Shown piece by piece: positions 31,207 to 39,214 of a DNA stretch of 64,000 nt. This stretch comes from Enterococcus_D sp050529585 (lineage in GTDB: Bacteria; Bacillota; Bacilli; Lactobacillales; Enterococcaceae): contig NZ_CP172882.1 in NCBI RefSeq assembly GCF_050529585.1, forward strand, positions 1,550,001 through 1,614,000. The letters run 5' to 3'. The translations under genes and the position numbers were made by a program. The notes below the pieces were generated by a model. It saw only the letters and a list, made by a program, of their open reading frames with translations, ran no database searches and was not told the DNA's origin. Within the stretch, counting starts at the first letter, position 1, and each line of letters begins with the position of its first letter.

Positions 31207-31237
31207 AAAAGCCGCATAGAAGCTTGTTCTATGCGGC
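31207..31237 (-). terminator. Attenuator terminator of the transporter leader (stem 4:5)
   Basis: Perfect 11-bp stem GCCGCATAGAA / TTCTATGCGGC with a 5-base loop (CAAGC), followed on the minus strand by TTTTGCTT. The U-run is short, but the stem is very stable. Confidence 0.85.
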
Positions 31238-31322
31238 GAATAATTCAACTACCAGCATAGATACAGCACTTTAGAAGGTTCTCTAAAAAGTTGTATCTAT
31301 GGAATGAGGTCCACCAATACAA

Positions 31323-31376
31323 CTATCTACGCCAGTTTTGCCATGATTTGACTTGCAATGGAATAAATAGTTTCAT
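31323..31376 (-). CDS. Trp leader peptide
   Basis: A 17-codon open frame, MKLFIPLQVKSWQNWRR, then TAG. ATG 31376 stands seven bases after a strong GGAGG (31388-31384). The two Trp codons (residues 12 and 15) are the rarest residue type placed where a stalled ribosome would leave segment 1 of the attenuator free. The stop codon abuts segment 1. The peptide is believed to act in cis. Confidence 0.82.
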   Translation of the reverse strand: MKLFIPLQVKSWQNWRR

Positions 31377-31420
31377 GATTGTTCCTCCTTTTCCTTCGAT
31401 TGATTTCTTGATTTGAACTT

Positions 31421-31449
31421 AGTTTAGCCTATTGATAAAAAAACGTCAA
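31421..31449 (-). promoter_or_regulatory. Promoter of the transporter operon leader
   Basis: On the minus strand TTGACG (31449-31444), exactly 17 bases, TAAACT (31426-31421). It precedes the Trp leader peptide by about 45 bases. Confidence 0.78.
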
Positions 31450-31477
31450 TAGAAAGTTGCTAAATTGTCAGATTTTT

Positions 31478-32056
31478 TTATTCTTGGTCATCTAAAGAGC
31501 GGATCGTCCACATCGGCAAGCGATTGAGTTCAGGAATGAATTCACTTTGCGGGTTCTCAAATGAATCAAAAGTGAAACGATTTTTTTCTACCCCTTCTTC
31601 ATAAAAAACAAAGGTCACTTTAGAGGGATCCACTTTATATCGATCGACAAAACTTGCTGGTTCGTAGACGATCGGATAATAATAAAACGTCCGATTCAAC
31701 TCCGCTTCTTGTTCCCCAATCAACTGATAGATTTGTTCAAGTGCTTCCCCATGAGGTTGACTAAACATGACAGAAATGGCTTTTGTCCGCTTGATCGTGT
31801 CATCTGCTGCTGCATAAGTCAACGGTTGTATTTTTTCTGAAGGCAAATGTTCAAAAGCCATTCGATCGACCAAGGAGGCTTTTATCCGTTCCTGTGAGAA
31901 AAGGATGATCCCTGCGAAAACCAATGCCATTAAGATACCAATGCCCAACGAAATGATTGTTTTCCGCTGATCTCGGTATAATCCATCAACAAAGTCTTGC
32001 CACATTGCGGTGCCCTTTCGTTTCATATCTTGAAAATAACGAGCAGCTGCTGCCAT
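31478..32056 (-). CDS. Single-pass membrane protein of unknown function
   Basis: The 192-aa protein is not recognised. A basic, partly amphipathic N-terminus of about 32 residues is followed by one membrane helix (ISLGIGILMALVFAGIILF, about 35-53). An outside soluble domain of about 135 residues comes next, with FYYYPIVYEPASFVDRYKVD, KVTFVFYEEGVEKNRFTF and a PMWTIRSLD end. No cysteines or catalytic motif stand out. Gene start ATG 32056 has AAGGAGGG upstream. It is encoded alone and diverges from the DUF1622 gene. Confidence 0.7.
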   Translation of the reverse strand: MAAAARYFQDMKRKGTAMWQDFVDGLYRDQRKTIISLGIGILMALVFAGIILFSQERIKASLVDRMAFEHLPSEKIQPLTYAAADDTIKRTKAISVMFSQPHGEALEQIYQLIGEQEAELNRTFYYYPIVYEPASFVDRYKVDPSKVTFVFYEEGVEKNRFTFDSFENPQSEFIPELNRLPMWTIRSLDDQE

Positions 32057-32207
32057 GATTTCCCTCCTTTTCGTATGGTGCTTCCGTGACCACCTTGCTT
32101 TGTCTTTGTTTTAATACTATCAAGTTGCTATGGGCACGTCAAGAAACTTCCCATTTCCCCTCAATTTCGGTATGATAGAAGAAAAGATCAAAGGAGTAAA
32201 AAAACAA

Positions 32208-32594
32208 ATGGCAGATACACTGATGGATATAGCCGCGCCAATATTCAGCATGATCGTGGTGTGTTTGAATTTCTTGTCGATCTTTGTTTTGGTTTGGGGT
32301 GTCGTCATGGCAGGGATTGATTTTATTCGCTATGAATTAACTGAAAAAGACCGACTAGTTGCCGCTAGAGAAAATAACTTTATTCGTAATTTCTTAGGCA
32401 GTTATGTCTTACTAGGATTAGAAATCTTGATTGCAGCTGATATTATTGAAACCATCATTCATCCGACATTTGAAGATATCGTCCGATTGGCAGCCGTCGT
32501 GATTATTCGAACTGTGATTTCCTATTTCTTGAACAAAGAGATCGAACGTGCTTTACAAACCAGCGATCATCATTCACTTAAGAAAGACAAGTAG
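32208..32594 (+). CDS. DUF1622 family membrane protein
   Basis: The 128-aa protein has three hydrophobic segments (about 8-36, 62-82, 92-110) and the DUF1622 pattern VWGVVMAGIDFIRYEL, then NFIRNFLGSYVLLGLEILIAADIIETI, then RTVISYFLNKEIE. Its function is unknown. I chose ATG 32208, with AAAGGAG upstream. Transcribed alone; a terminator overlaps its end. Confidence 0.82.
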   Translation: MADTLMDIAAPIFSMIVVCLNFLSIFVLVWGVVMAGIDFIRYELTEKDRLVAARENNFIRNFLGSYVLLGLEILIAADIIETIIHPTFEDIVRLAAVVIIRTVISYFLNKEIERALQTSDHHSLKKDK

Positions 32595-32625
32595 CCGTTG
32601 TCCATGGCTTTTGTCTTTCTTTTTC
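32581..32625 (+). terminator. Terminator after the DUF1622 gene
   Basis: AAGAAAGACAA (32581-32591) pairs with TTGTCTTTCTT (32612-32622), followed by more T. The upstream arm lies in the last codons of the gene. Confidence 0.85.
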
Positions 32626-32702
32626 GGTATAATAAATAAGAGTTTTTGTTACAGATGACAGATTCCAGATTGCATTGGAATCATAGAAAAGAGGAACCTA
32701 CT

Positions 32703-34400
32703 ATGTCTTTTGATGGTGTATTTACCCATTTAATGGTCGCAGAACTCAATCAACAATTGATCAACGGCCGTGTCAATAAGATTCATCAACCTTATGAGAA
32801 CGAGGTTGTCTTCGTGATTCGTTCGCAAGGAAAAAATCACAAACTGTTATTATCAGCACACCCCAGCTACGCCCGTGTGCAATGTACCACGATTGCCTAT
32901 CAAAACCCGAATACACCGCCAAATTTTTTGATGATGCTGCGCAAATACTTAGAAGGGGCGATCCTTGCAAAAATCGAACAAATCGATAATGACCGAGTGA
33001 TTCATTTTCATTTTACCCGTAGAGATGAATTAGGCGATTTGCAATCTTTGGTTTTGATCGTTGAATTGATGGGACGCCACAGTACGATTCTGTTGCTAAA
33101 CAACGCGACTGGCAAAATCGTTGATACGATCAAACACGTAGGCCATTCACAAAATACCTATCGCACATTATTGCCTGGTGCTGAATATATCGCGCCACCG
33201 AAGCAGACAACACTCGATCCTTTCACAGCCTCTCATACAAAAGTCTTTGAGGTGTTATCCACGATCGATGAATGGACTGCCAAAACATTACAGCAACAGT
33301 TCCAAGGTCTAGGCAAAGATACTGCGGATGAATTGATCTACCGCATCACTGCCAACCTAAATGACAAATTACGCCAATGGGATCATTTCTTTGCAGAAAT
33401 AACAAATCAGGTTCAGCCTAGTTATATCGAAAGCAATGGCAAAGAATTCTTCACACCAATTCCTTACCAATCGTTATTAGATGAGTCAAGCCAAATCACT
33501 GCATTTGATTCACTAAGTACATTACTTGACCATTTCTATCATGACAAAGCTGAACGAGACCGTGTCAAACAACAAGGTGGCGAATTACTAAAAAAAATCG
33601 AGAATGAATTGAAACGCAATCAAAACAAATTGCAAAAAAGACAACAAACATTGCAAGACTCGGAAAATGCTGAAGCTTTTCGCCAAAAAGGCGAACTGTT
33701 GACCACTTTCATGGCACAAGTACCTCGGGGCGCTCAATCGGTCACATTAGAAAATTACTACGAGGAAAATCGTCCGTTGGCCATCGCCCTTGATCCAGCG
33801 TTGACACCCAATCAAAATGCCCAAAAATATTTCCAACGCTATCAAAAATTGAAGAATGCAGTCAAATTGATTCATCAGCAAATTGCAGAAACCAAAGAAG
33901 AAATTGCCTACTTAGAATCAGTATTGGCGCAATTAGAAATTGCTTCTCCATTAGATTTGGCAACGATTCGTGAAGAATTGGTGGCACAAGGTTATGTCAA
34001 AAATCGCAGTAAACAACGGAAGAAAACCGCACCTTCACAACCTGAACGCTATCTTTCATCAGACGGCACGGAAATTTTAGTTGGCAAAAACAATTTGCAA
34101 AATGATCAGTTGACATTAAAGACTGCCCGTAAGACCGACTATTGGCTGCATACCAAGAATATCCCTGGTTCTCATGTGATCGTTCGTTCTGAAGATCCTA
34201 GCGAAGAAACACTATTAGAAGCTGCTGAACTTGCAGCCTACTTCTCTAAATATCGTCAATCCGCGCAAGTACCTGTCGACTACGTACAAGTCAAACACAT
34301 ACGTAAACCGAATGGCGCAAAACCCGGTTTCGTGATCTACGAAAACCAGAAAACACTGTATGTCACACCAAATGAAACGATTTTGCAGTTGCGACAATAA
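32703..34400 (+). CDS. rqcH: Rqc2/RqcH homologue (NFACT, FbpA-like)
   Basis: The 565-aa NFACT protein in bacteria adds C-terminal alanine tails to stalled nascent chains on the 50S subunit (ribosome quality control). It was earlier named fibronectin-binding protein. Visible parts are NFACT-N (MSFDGVFTHLMVAELNQQL, NPNTPPNFLMMLRKYLEGA, ELMGRHSTILLLN), a long lysine/glutamine-rich coiled-coil (about 290-345 and 385-425), and NFACT-R (ILVGKNNLQNDQLTLKTARKTDYWLHTKNIPGSHV, split here by domain). The conserved DR-type residues are in FHFTRRDELGDL. ATG 32703 is preceded by AGAGGAA. A longer frame from 32646 is unsupported. Confidence 0.92.
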   Translation: MSFDGVFTHLMVAELNQQLINGRVNKIHQPYENEVVFVIRSQGKNHKLLLSAHPSYARVQCTTIAYQNPNTPPNFLMMLRKYLEGAILAKIEQIDNDRVIHFHFTRRDELGDLQSLVLIVELMGRHSTILLLNNATGKIVDTIKHVGHSQNTYRTLLPGAEYIAPPKQTTLDPFTASHTKVFEVLSTIDEWTAKTLQQQFQGLGKDTADELIYRITANLNDKLRQWDHFFAEITNQVQPSYIESNGKEFFTPIPYQSLLDESSQITAFDSLSTLLDHFYHDKAERDRVKQQGGELLKKIENELKRNQNKLQKRQQTLQDSENAEAFRQKGELLTTFMAQVPRGAQSVTLENYYEENRPLAIALDPALTPNQNAQKYFQRYQKLKNAVKLIHQQIAETKEEIAYLESVLAQLEIASPLDLATIREELVAQGYVKNRSKQRKKTAPSQPERYLSSDGTEILVGKNNLQNDQLTLKTARKTDYWLHTKNIPGSHVIVRSEDPSEETLLEAAELAAYFSKYRQSAQVPVDYVQVKHIRKPNGAKPGFVIYENQKTLYVTPNETILQLRQ

Positions 34401-34407
34401 ACAAGTG

Positions 34408-34450
34408 ACCGCCAGAAGTTAGTGGATACACTGCTTTTGGCGGTTGTTTT
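34408..34450 (+). terminator. Terminator after rqcH
   Basis: ACCGCCA (34408-34414) / TGGCGGT (34438-34444), with extra inner pairing of GAAG with CTTT, followed by TGTTTTGT. Confidence 0.72.
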
Positions 34451-34461
34451 GTCATGAGAAT

Positions 34462-35628
34462 CTAATGCCAAATGGTGTATGGATGACGTCTAGCAAAGAA
34501 AATGAAAGCCGCCAGACCCAAAATGACCCCCATCATCGCAGGTGCAACTGGTGCAAACGATACATAGAGTTGGCCGCCAATCAATGGGCCAATCACTCGT
34601 GCCAAAGATTGCATTCCTTGACTACTCCCTAAAACTTTTCCTTGTTCTTGCGGATTGATTAATTTTGACAACGAGCCATTATAAGCTGGCGTAAAAATCG
34701 CATCTCCAGCGCCATACAAGAATAAGCCCAACACAAACAGGATTGGAACTGTGAAAATAGCTGATAGACTGATAAATAGATAGCCACTAATCTCACCAAT
34801 GATTCCCCATCGTAAAATAGCTTGCTCACTGATTTGTCTTAACAACCAAGGCATGAGAAAGCTTTGCGCAAGGATATCTTGCATGCCAATAATCGAAAAC
34901 ATCAAGCCAATCAGCGTTGGTGACCAATCAAAAGAATCAATCGTGAACTGTGAAAAGATTGCTTGCAGTCCACCTGCGGGGATCCAAAGAATGAAAGCCG
35001 ACAATACAATTGGTCCTATCCGGCGATGGGTAAAAATACAACGGAACTGACGAAAAGGATTCATCTCTTTCAAAGCAGTTTTGGTTCGGGCTGATCGAGG
35101 CAAACTTTCAGGTAAACAAATCCACGCGTAGATGCCGTTTGCTATTGAAACGCCTGCACCAACAAACATCGGCACTGCATAACCAAAATGCGCCAGTCCG
35201 CCGCCAATTACCGGTCCTAAGGCTGTACCCGCACCTGCCACAGCACTCATCCAACCAAAATACTTCGTCCGTTTTTCTGGCGATGTGTTATCGGAAAAGT
35301 AGGCATAAAGTGTGCTGATACTGCCGCCTGTGATGCCTTCAATGATACGACTAAGAAAAAATACCCATAACCCGCCACCAATTCCAAACAGCAAGTAGCC
35401 AAGTCCACCGCCAAATAAACAAAGAATCAAGATTGGCCGTCTGCCCATTTGATCACTTAACGCGCCTAAAATCGGCGCTGCTAAAAAGACACACGCTGCA
35501 TATACAGCAGTCAGTGCACTAATAATAAATCCTTGCTGATTGGTATTCTGGACGTAAGGCGCCACTAAAAATGGTGTAACAGGCGCGATGATCGTAAAGC
35601 CGATTCCGCAGAGGAAAACAGAAATCAA
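34462..35628 (-). CDS. MFS transporter (TetA/multidrug exporter-like)
   Basis: The protein has 388 aa from a TTG at 35628 and twelve hydrophobic segments. It has the MFS loop 2-3 motif GALSDQMGRRPILI (about residues 57-70) and the exporter motif C-like GAGTALGPVIGGGLAHFG. This is the DHA1/Tet-like group; the substrate cannot be named. The frame stays open upstream with EQPSKHTLTLG, which looks like a genuine N-terminus. It has AAAGGA (35685-35680) followed only by ATT/ATC/ATA codons, so the real start may be a rare codon near 35673 or 35664, or the start has been mutated. Confidence 0.82.
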   Translation of the reverse strand: MISVFLCGIGFTIIAPVTPFLVAPYVQNTNQQGFIISALTAVYAACVFLAAPILGALSDQMGRRPILILCLFGGGLGYLLFGIGGGLWVFFLSRIIEGITGGSISTLYAYFSDNTSPEKRTKYFGWMSAVAGAGTALGPVIGGGLAHFGYAVPMFVGAGVSIANGIYAWICLPESLPRSARTKTALKEMNPFRQFRCIFTHRRIGPIVLSAFILWIPAGGLQAIFSQFTIDSFDWSPTLIGLMFSIIGMQDILAQSFLMPWLLRQISEQAILRWGIIGEISGYLFISLSAIFTVPILFVLGLFLYGAGDAIFTPAYNGSLSKLINPQEQGKVLGSSQGMQSLARVIGPLIGGQLYVSFAPVAPAMMGVILGLAAFIFFARRHPYTIWH

Positions 35629-35743
35629 GCCTAATGTTAAGGTATGTTTGGAGGGTTGTTCTATTGTGATAATAATCAGTCCTTTACGTTTAATGTTTCC
35701 TAGGAAACTATTTTATCATAAATCATTTTTGTTTCCCAGTCAA

Positions 35744-35781
35744 CAAAAAATGACCAGGCACAAAATTTTGTGTCTGGTCAT
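35744..35781. terminator. Strong hairpin terminator
   Basis: ATGACCAGGCACAAAA / TTTTGTGTCTGGTCAT: 16 pairs with one G-U and almost no loop (35750-35781). It is followed on the minus strand by a U-rich TTTTTTGTTG. It ends the leftward transcript of the gene at 35853-36596. Confidence 0.85.
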
Positions 35782-35852
35782 TCATATATTGGGTTTTCAA
35801 TTAAAAATAGCACAGGCAATACCTTTTTCTCTAGCCAACATCGATCAGCTGG

Positions 35853-36596
35853 TTAGATAAATATGAATAAGATTCCTGAGCAAATCGTACCTAGCAAAAA
35901 TACTTTGATACTTCCTTCTCCGCCATCTGGTAATTCAAATTTGATAATATTCATCAATAACGCGCCAGTGATCAACGCTTCAATTGAAACCAGAACAAAA
36001 TAAGGCAAGGCCCACAACATCGAGATTGCCGCACCTAACAAAATAGCGCCTATCAGAAAAAAACGCCCCATTTTTGCAAATGATTCACCATGATGGTGAA
36101 ATAAATGCCAGTCGTTCATTAGGAAATGCAAACCGAATGCCACAAAATAGGTCACCACATAAAAAGGCTCATTCAATGTATTGGCGATCACTAGATAACC
36201 AATCATGACATTGTAAATCATGTGAAATGAAATATCCGACCAAAAATAGGCTTTCTTCGCTGAAGCTAGATCCTTCTTTACTAAAACATTAAAACTGCGC
36301 TCATCAATTTTATAGGCAATGTAACTCAATACAAGGCCTACCAAAACAATAGCATAAACGCCATGGGTATAAAGCAGCCCTGAGGACCAGCCGAATTCGT
36401 CGATCAATACTGACTGGAAATAAGCCAGATGCGGCAACAGATGAATGATTGCATAGGATATCCCCACACCTGCAGCAAAAGAATTAAAAGTTTGTACATC
36501 CCCTTTTTTATCCAGCAAAAAAATCGATGTCAAATGGATCAAGATAAAACCTGTGATCACAACCAAATTGATGAATATTTCTGAACTTGTGAACAT
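35853..36596 (-). CDS. Multi-pass membrane protein, ZIP-like
   Basis: The 247-aa protein has about eight membrane segments. The stretch FNSFAAGVGISYAIIHLLPHLA recalls the ZIP metal transporters (HLLP motif). There are several histidines: FHMIYNV, LHFLMNDWHLFHHHGE. Overall similarity to ZIP is weak, so metal transport is only a suggestion. I chose ATG 36596, which has AAAAGGAG upstream; the longer frame to 36830 lacks an RBS. The upstream gene on the same strand encodes a MarR regulator, but a terminator lies between. Confidence 0.65.
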   Translation of the reverse strand: MFTSSEIFINLVVITGFILIHLTSIFLLDKKGDVQTFNSFAAGVGISYAIIHLLPHLAYFQSVLIDEFGWSSGLLYTHGVYAIVLVGLVLSYIAYKIDERSFNVLVKKDLASAKKAYFWSDISFHMIYNVMIGYLVIANTLNEPFYVVTYFVAFGLHFLMNDWHLFHHHGESFAKMGRFFLIGAILLGAAISMLWALPYFVLVSIEALITGALLMNIIKFELPDGGEGSIKVFLLGTICSGILFIFI

Positions 36597-36833
36597 ATTG
36601 ACTCCTTTTCCTAAATGATAAACACAGCCAATCCTTCGTTTTAAATAACAATGACTATTGAATTGACATGTGTATCGTATATTGGCGAAAGCACTATTTA
36701 AGATTTTTTGATACTCCATTTTTTTGTGTTCAAATGCATCTAAAACAGCATTAATCCGATTGTAACATGTATTTTTTTGGATAACAACAAACTGATTGTT
36801 TCCAATTTTAGCAGCCTGATTGAACGCCATAAT

Positions 36834-36877
36834 AAAACAAAAAACAGTTAAGTCGTCTCTTAACTGTTTTTTGTTTG
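36834..36877. terminator. Bidirectional terminator at the end of the MarR gene
   Basis: CAGTTAAG (36845-36852) / CTTAACTG (36859-36866), flanked by complementary A-rich and T-rich runs, so the stem extends to about 17 bp. It overlaps the last codons of the MarR gene. Confidence 0.85.
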
Positions 36878-37345
36878 CTGATTGTCTAAATATTTAGTTG
36901 TTTGATTGTCTAAATGTTGGCTGTAACGCGCTAAAAAATGCAATAGATCAGCTTTTTGCTGCGCATCCATCATCGAAAAAATTGGTTGATCTCGCTCTCT
37001 GAACATTTGATGCAAATCGAGATGGGTCTTATAAACCGATTGACCTATATCCGTCAACGAAAATAAGATTTCTTTTTTATTTTCTGGTGATTGATAACGC
37101 GTAATCGCTTGTTTCTTCAGCAATTTTTGCGTGAGTTTGGTTACCGCACTGCGGGTCAAAAATAGGTTTTCTGCTAGTTGTGTGACATTCGGATGCGCCA
37201 GGTCATGGATGGCTTCGATCAAGTGGACTTCTGTTGCCGTATACCCTGCCAACGCAGTCTCCATTTCCTGTTTATTTAGCGCAGCCATTTTGTTATACAC
37301 ATCGCGGAAGCCGCGTATGATTTTTTCTTCATCAGTATAGGACAT
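36860..37345 (-). CDS. MarR family transcriptional regulator
   Basis: The 161-aa winged-helix dimeric regulator has the DNA-binding part HPNVTQLAENLFLTRSAVTKLTQKLLKKQAITRYQSPENKKEILFSLTDIG, given here as the usual order helix-turn-helix then wing (about residues 52-105). The C-terminal helix HLDNQTTKYLDNQQ is glutamine-rich. Ligand and targets are unknown; the ZIP-like gene downstream is one candidate. It starts at ATG 37345. Confidence 0.85.
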   Translation of the reverse strand: MSYTDEEKIIRGFRDVYNKMAALNKQEMETALAGYTATEVHLIEAIHDLAHPNVTQLAENLFLTRSAVTKLTQKLLKKQAITRYQSPENKKEILFSLTDIGQSVYKTHLDLHQMFRERDQPIFSMMDAQQKADLLHFLARYSQHLDNQTTKYLDNQQTKNS

Positions 37346-37563
37346 CTTGAGACTCCTTCATTTTTTATCATTATAAGCTGAATGAAGCGAGATTTCAATG
37401 ATCGCTAGACTGTACATTATTGCTAAGTCGCTACTTGTTTTGTCATTGTAAAAGCAGGATGAGATAATCGAGACTTTCTAAATCCAAATGATGATAAATG
37501 AATCAACCTACTCTATCGTTGGTTTTCTCTTCCAATCAGTTGAACCCAAATAACCTTGTTCAC

Positions 37564-38052
37564 TTATCGAATCTCATTCCTATTCATTGTTGTCTTTCTA
37601 ACAAAATCGAAATGATAGAGTTTTTCCCAATGATTGATATTCAATGTCCCTTTTGTCAGATGGATGGCCAAGAAGCAACAACCTTTGTCTGCTTCATCGT
37701 TTACCTCGTCATACCAGACAAATGCCTTCCTGATTTTTGATCTTAGTTCAGCGTTTTTAGGGTCTAAGACCCAACCTAAATGTTCGCCGATCCCATTGGC
37801 CGTAAACCATTCGCCACAAACTGCAATTGAAACTGCTGGATTCTTTTTGATTTGTCTGATTTTATTAGAGTTTTCATGCGTCGATATATAAAACACGCCT
37901 TCTTCATAATATGCATCTACATCCCTGACCACAGGTTGCGGTGCCCCTTTACTGTCAGGCTCACATGCGATTGTTGCTAAGGAAATCAAATTGTCCTTAT
38001 TGTTGCCAAATTTCTCCTCGATCAGCGCGATCCCTTCTTCATATAATGTCAT
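37564..38052 (-). CDS. Pyridoxamine 5'-phosphate oxidase-like flavoprotein
   Basis: The 162-aa protein has the split-barrel flavin-binding pattern of the PPOX family: LISLATIACEPDSKGAPQPVVRDVDAYYEEGVFYIST in the first barrel strands, then KIRQIKKNPAVSIAVCGEWFTANG. The substrate is unknown; such proteins act as general FMN/F420-type oxidoreductases or heme-related enzymes. ATG 38052 has a strong AAGGAGG. The neighbouring genes do not suggest a pathway. Transcribed alone. Confidence 0.8.
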   Translation of the reverse strand: MTLYEEGIALIEEKFGNNKDNLISLATIACEPDSKGAPQPVVRDVDAYYEEGVFYISTHENSNKIRQIKKNPAVSIAVCGEWFTANGIGEHLGWVLDPKNAELRSKIRKAFVWYDEVNDEADKGCCFLAIHLTKGTLNINHWEKLYHFDFVRKTTMNRNEIR

Positions 38053-38385
38053 ATTGTCCTCCTTCAAATAGATTGATTTACGGATCTCTTTTTTCAACAT
38101 ACTTTTCAACATACAATGATGCAGTTTTATCTATGTCACTGTTGTGATAAAAGCCAATATTTATTGTGCCATATTTCACAAATAGTCATAAAATATAAGA
38201 AGAACACAGGCTATTCTTATATTTTAACAATAAAAGGAAACGTTTTCAACGATGAATTTTAAACGAATGCAAAAAATCAGCAGGCTTGAAGCAGTCCCTA
38301 GGTGTTAGATTCTTGGTCTAACTTTCAGAGGTGCGCCATTCATGCTGAAAATTTGTGCAATATTTTAAGATAGCAATAGTAGATT
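38053..38385. other. Intergenic region with inverted repeat and cre-like site
   Basis: This 333-bp region contains a perfect 12-bp inverted repeat with a 12-base spacer, AAAATATAAGAA (38190-38201) and TTCTTATATTTT (38214-38225). A cre-like sequence follows at 38234-38249. An 18-codon plus-strand open frame from 38252, with AAAGGAAA before it, may be the stump of a lost gene. The inverted repeat may end the carbonic anhydrase transcript. Confidence 0.45.
38234..38249. promoter_or_regulatory. Candidate CcpA site (cre)
   Basis: AAGGAAACGTTTTCAA differs from the cre consensus WTGNAARCGNWWWCAW at one fixed position. It lies about 180 bases upstream of the flavoprotein gene, rather far for direct control. 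Confidence 0.35.
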
Positions 38386-39075
38386 TCAATAAAAATAAAC
38401 AGGCCGATCCTTCCGGTCTTGTAAGGGCCGATTGTTGTTTTCCAGCACTTCTTCGCGGAATTCTTGGATAAAGTTACGACTCATCTCCCCAACCCAGTCA
38501 AAAACGAACCAATTGATCGGCCCCTTGGTTGGTGGTGTCGTTAATGAACCAACATAATGAAAATGATGGGTTCTTTCTGGCAAGAACATGCTTGGATCAA
38601 ACCATTGCTCGTGATTCTTAAAGTCCCAGATACTATCATCTTGCTGATTACAGATCCAATTGAGTTGGTCTGTCAAACGAAACAAGATGCCGACAACCAA
38701 GTTTTGTCCTTCTTCATTCATATGGACAAGATGAAATTCAAGTTCTTGTTGTTCATCATCAATGATATGCTCTGAGGGCATATGGAAATGAATATCTGTC
38801 AAATGATAATCTACACCCTGAAATGTAACGTAGCTTGCTTTATCGAAGGGAACAAAGTGGATCGTATTCTTAAACTCTTTTTCGGTAAATTGTTCCCGTT
38901 TATAATGGAAAGTTAGATCTTGATCGATTGGTTCTTCTGTTTCGTCATGGACTAATGCGATTGGGGATTGTAACGGGAATTTTGCTCCTTCTGCATACCA
39001 ATCACACAGTGTATGCCAATGCTCGGGTCCATTATCGCCTGAATAACTCCAGGGCACATCCATATTTCTTTTCAA
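38386..39075 (-). CDS. Alpha-class carbonic anhydrase
   Basis: Hydrates CO2 to bicarbonate. The 229-aa protein has the alpha-CA signature: WSYSGDNGPEHW at the start, LTDIHFHMPSEHIID with two zinc histidines, LEFHLVHM with the third, and the substrate pocket YVGSLTTPPTKGPINWFVF. No signal peptide is evident, although many bacterial alpha-CAs are exported. I keep TTG 39075 as start because AGGAGG lies eight bases upstream; the ATG at 39063 is too far. It is adjacent to the pyr operon, which consumes bicarbonate through CarAB (suggestive context). Confidence 0.9.
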   Translation of the reverse strand: MKRNMDVPWSYSGDNGPEHWHTLCDWYAEGAKFPLQSPIALVHDETEEPIDQDLTFHYKREQFTEKEFKNTIHFVPFDKASYVTFQGVDYHLTDIHFHMPSEHIIDDEQQELEFHLVHMNEEGQNLVVGILFRLTDQLNWICNQQDDSIWDFKNHEQWFDPSMFLPERTHHFHYVGSLTTPPTKGPINWFVFDWVGEMSRNFIQEFREEVLENNNRPLQDRKDRPVYFY

Positions 39076-39159
39076 ACAAACAGCCTCCTATGTCAAGCGA
39101 ATCGTGATTGTAAAGTTTACGCTAAGAAAACTTTCTCCCCATGCTATCAGAAAATAAAT

Positions 39160-39203
39160 AAAATGAAAACGAATATGCTTGCAGTCCACTGCAAGATATT
39201 CGT
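39160..39203 (-). terminator. Terminator after the pyr operon
   Basis: ACGAATAT-CTTGCAG / CTGCAAG-ATATTCGT (39169-39203) with a 4-base loop, followed on the minus strand by TTTTCATTTTATT. It lies 11 bases beyond the pyrE stop. Confidence 0.9.
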
Positions 39204-39214
39204 TCGTGATTTCT

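Larger units (their letters stand above)
31166..31324 (-). promoter_or_regulatory. Ribosome-mediated Trp attenuator of the trpXYZ-type transporter operon
   Basis: Segments on the minus strand are as follows. Segment 1 is AGTTGTAT (31324-31317), starting in the leader stop codon, plus GTGGA. Segment 2 is TCCAT, then ATACAACT (31296-31289). Segment 3 is GTATCTATGCTGG (31264-31252), segment 4 GCCGCATAGAA (31237-31227) and segment 5 TTCTATGCGGC (31221-31211). 2:3 pairs CATAGATAC with GTATCTATG, nine perfect pairs. 3:4 pairs TCTATGC with GCATAGA; 4:5 is an 11-bp perfect terminator stem. The order and competition are the same as in the aro leader. Stalling at Trp codons should leave 1:2 intact and allow 3:4 antitermination. 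No T-box or TRAP-type (GAG/UAG)n repeat is seen. Confidence 0.82.

Noticed and set aside
31166..31449. T-box (Trp) before the ABC transporter
   Set aside because: T-box core absent; a translated leader with Trp codons and competing stems is present instead.
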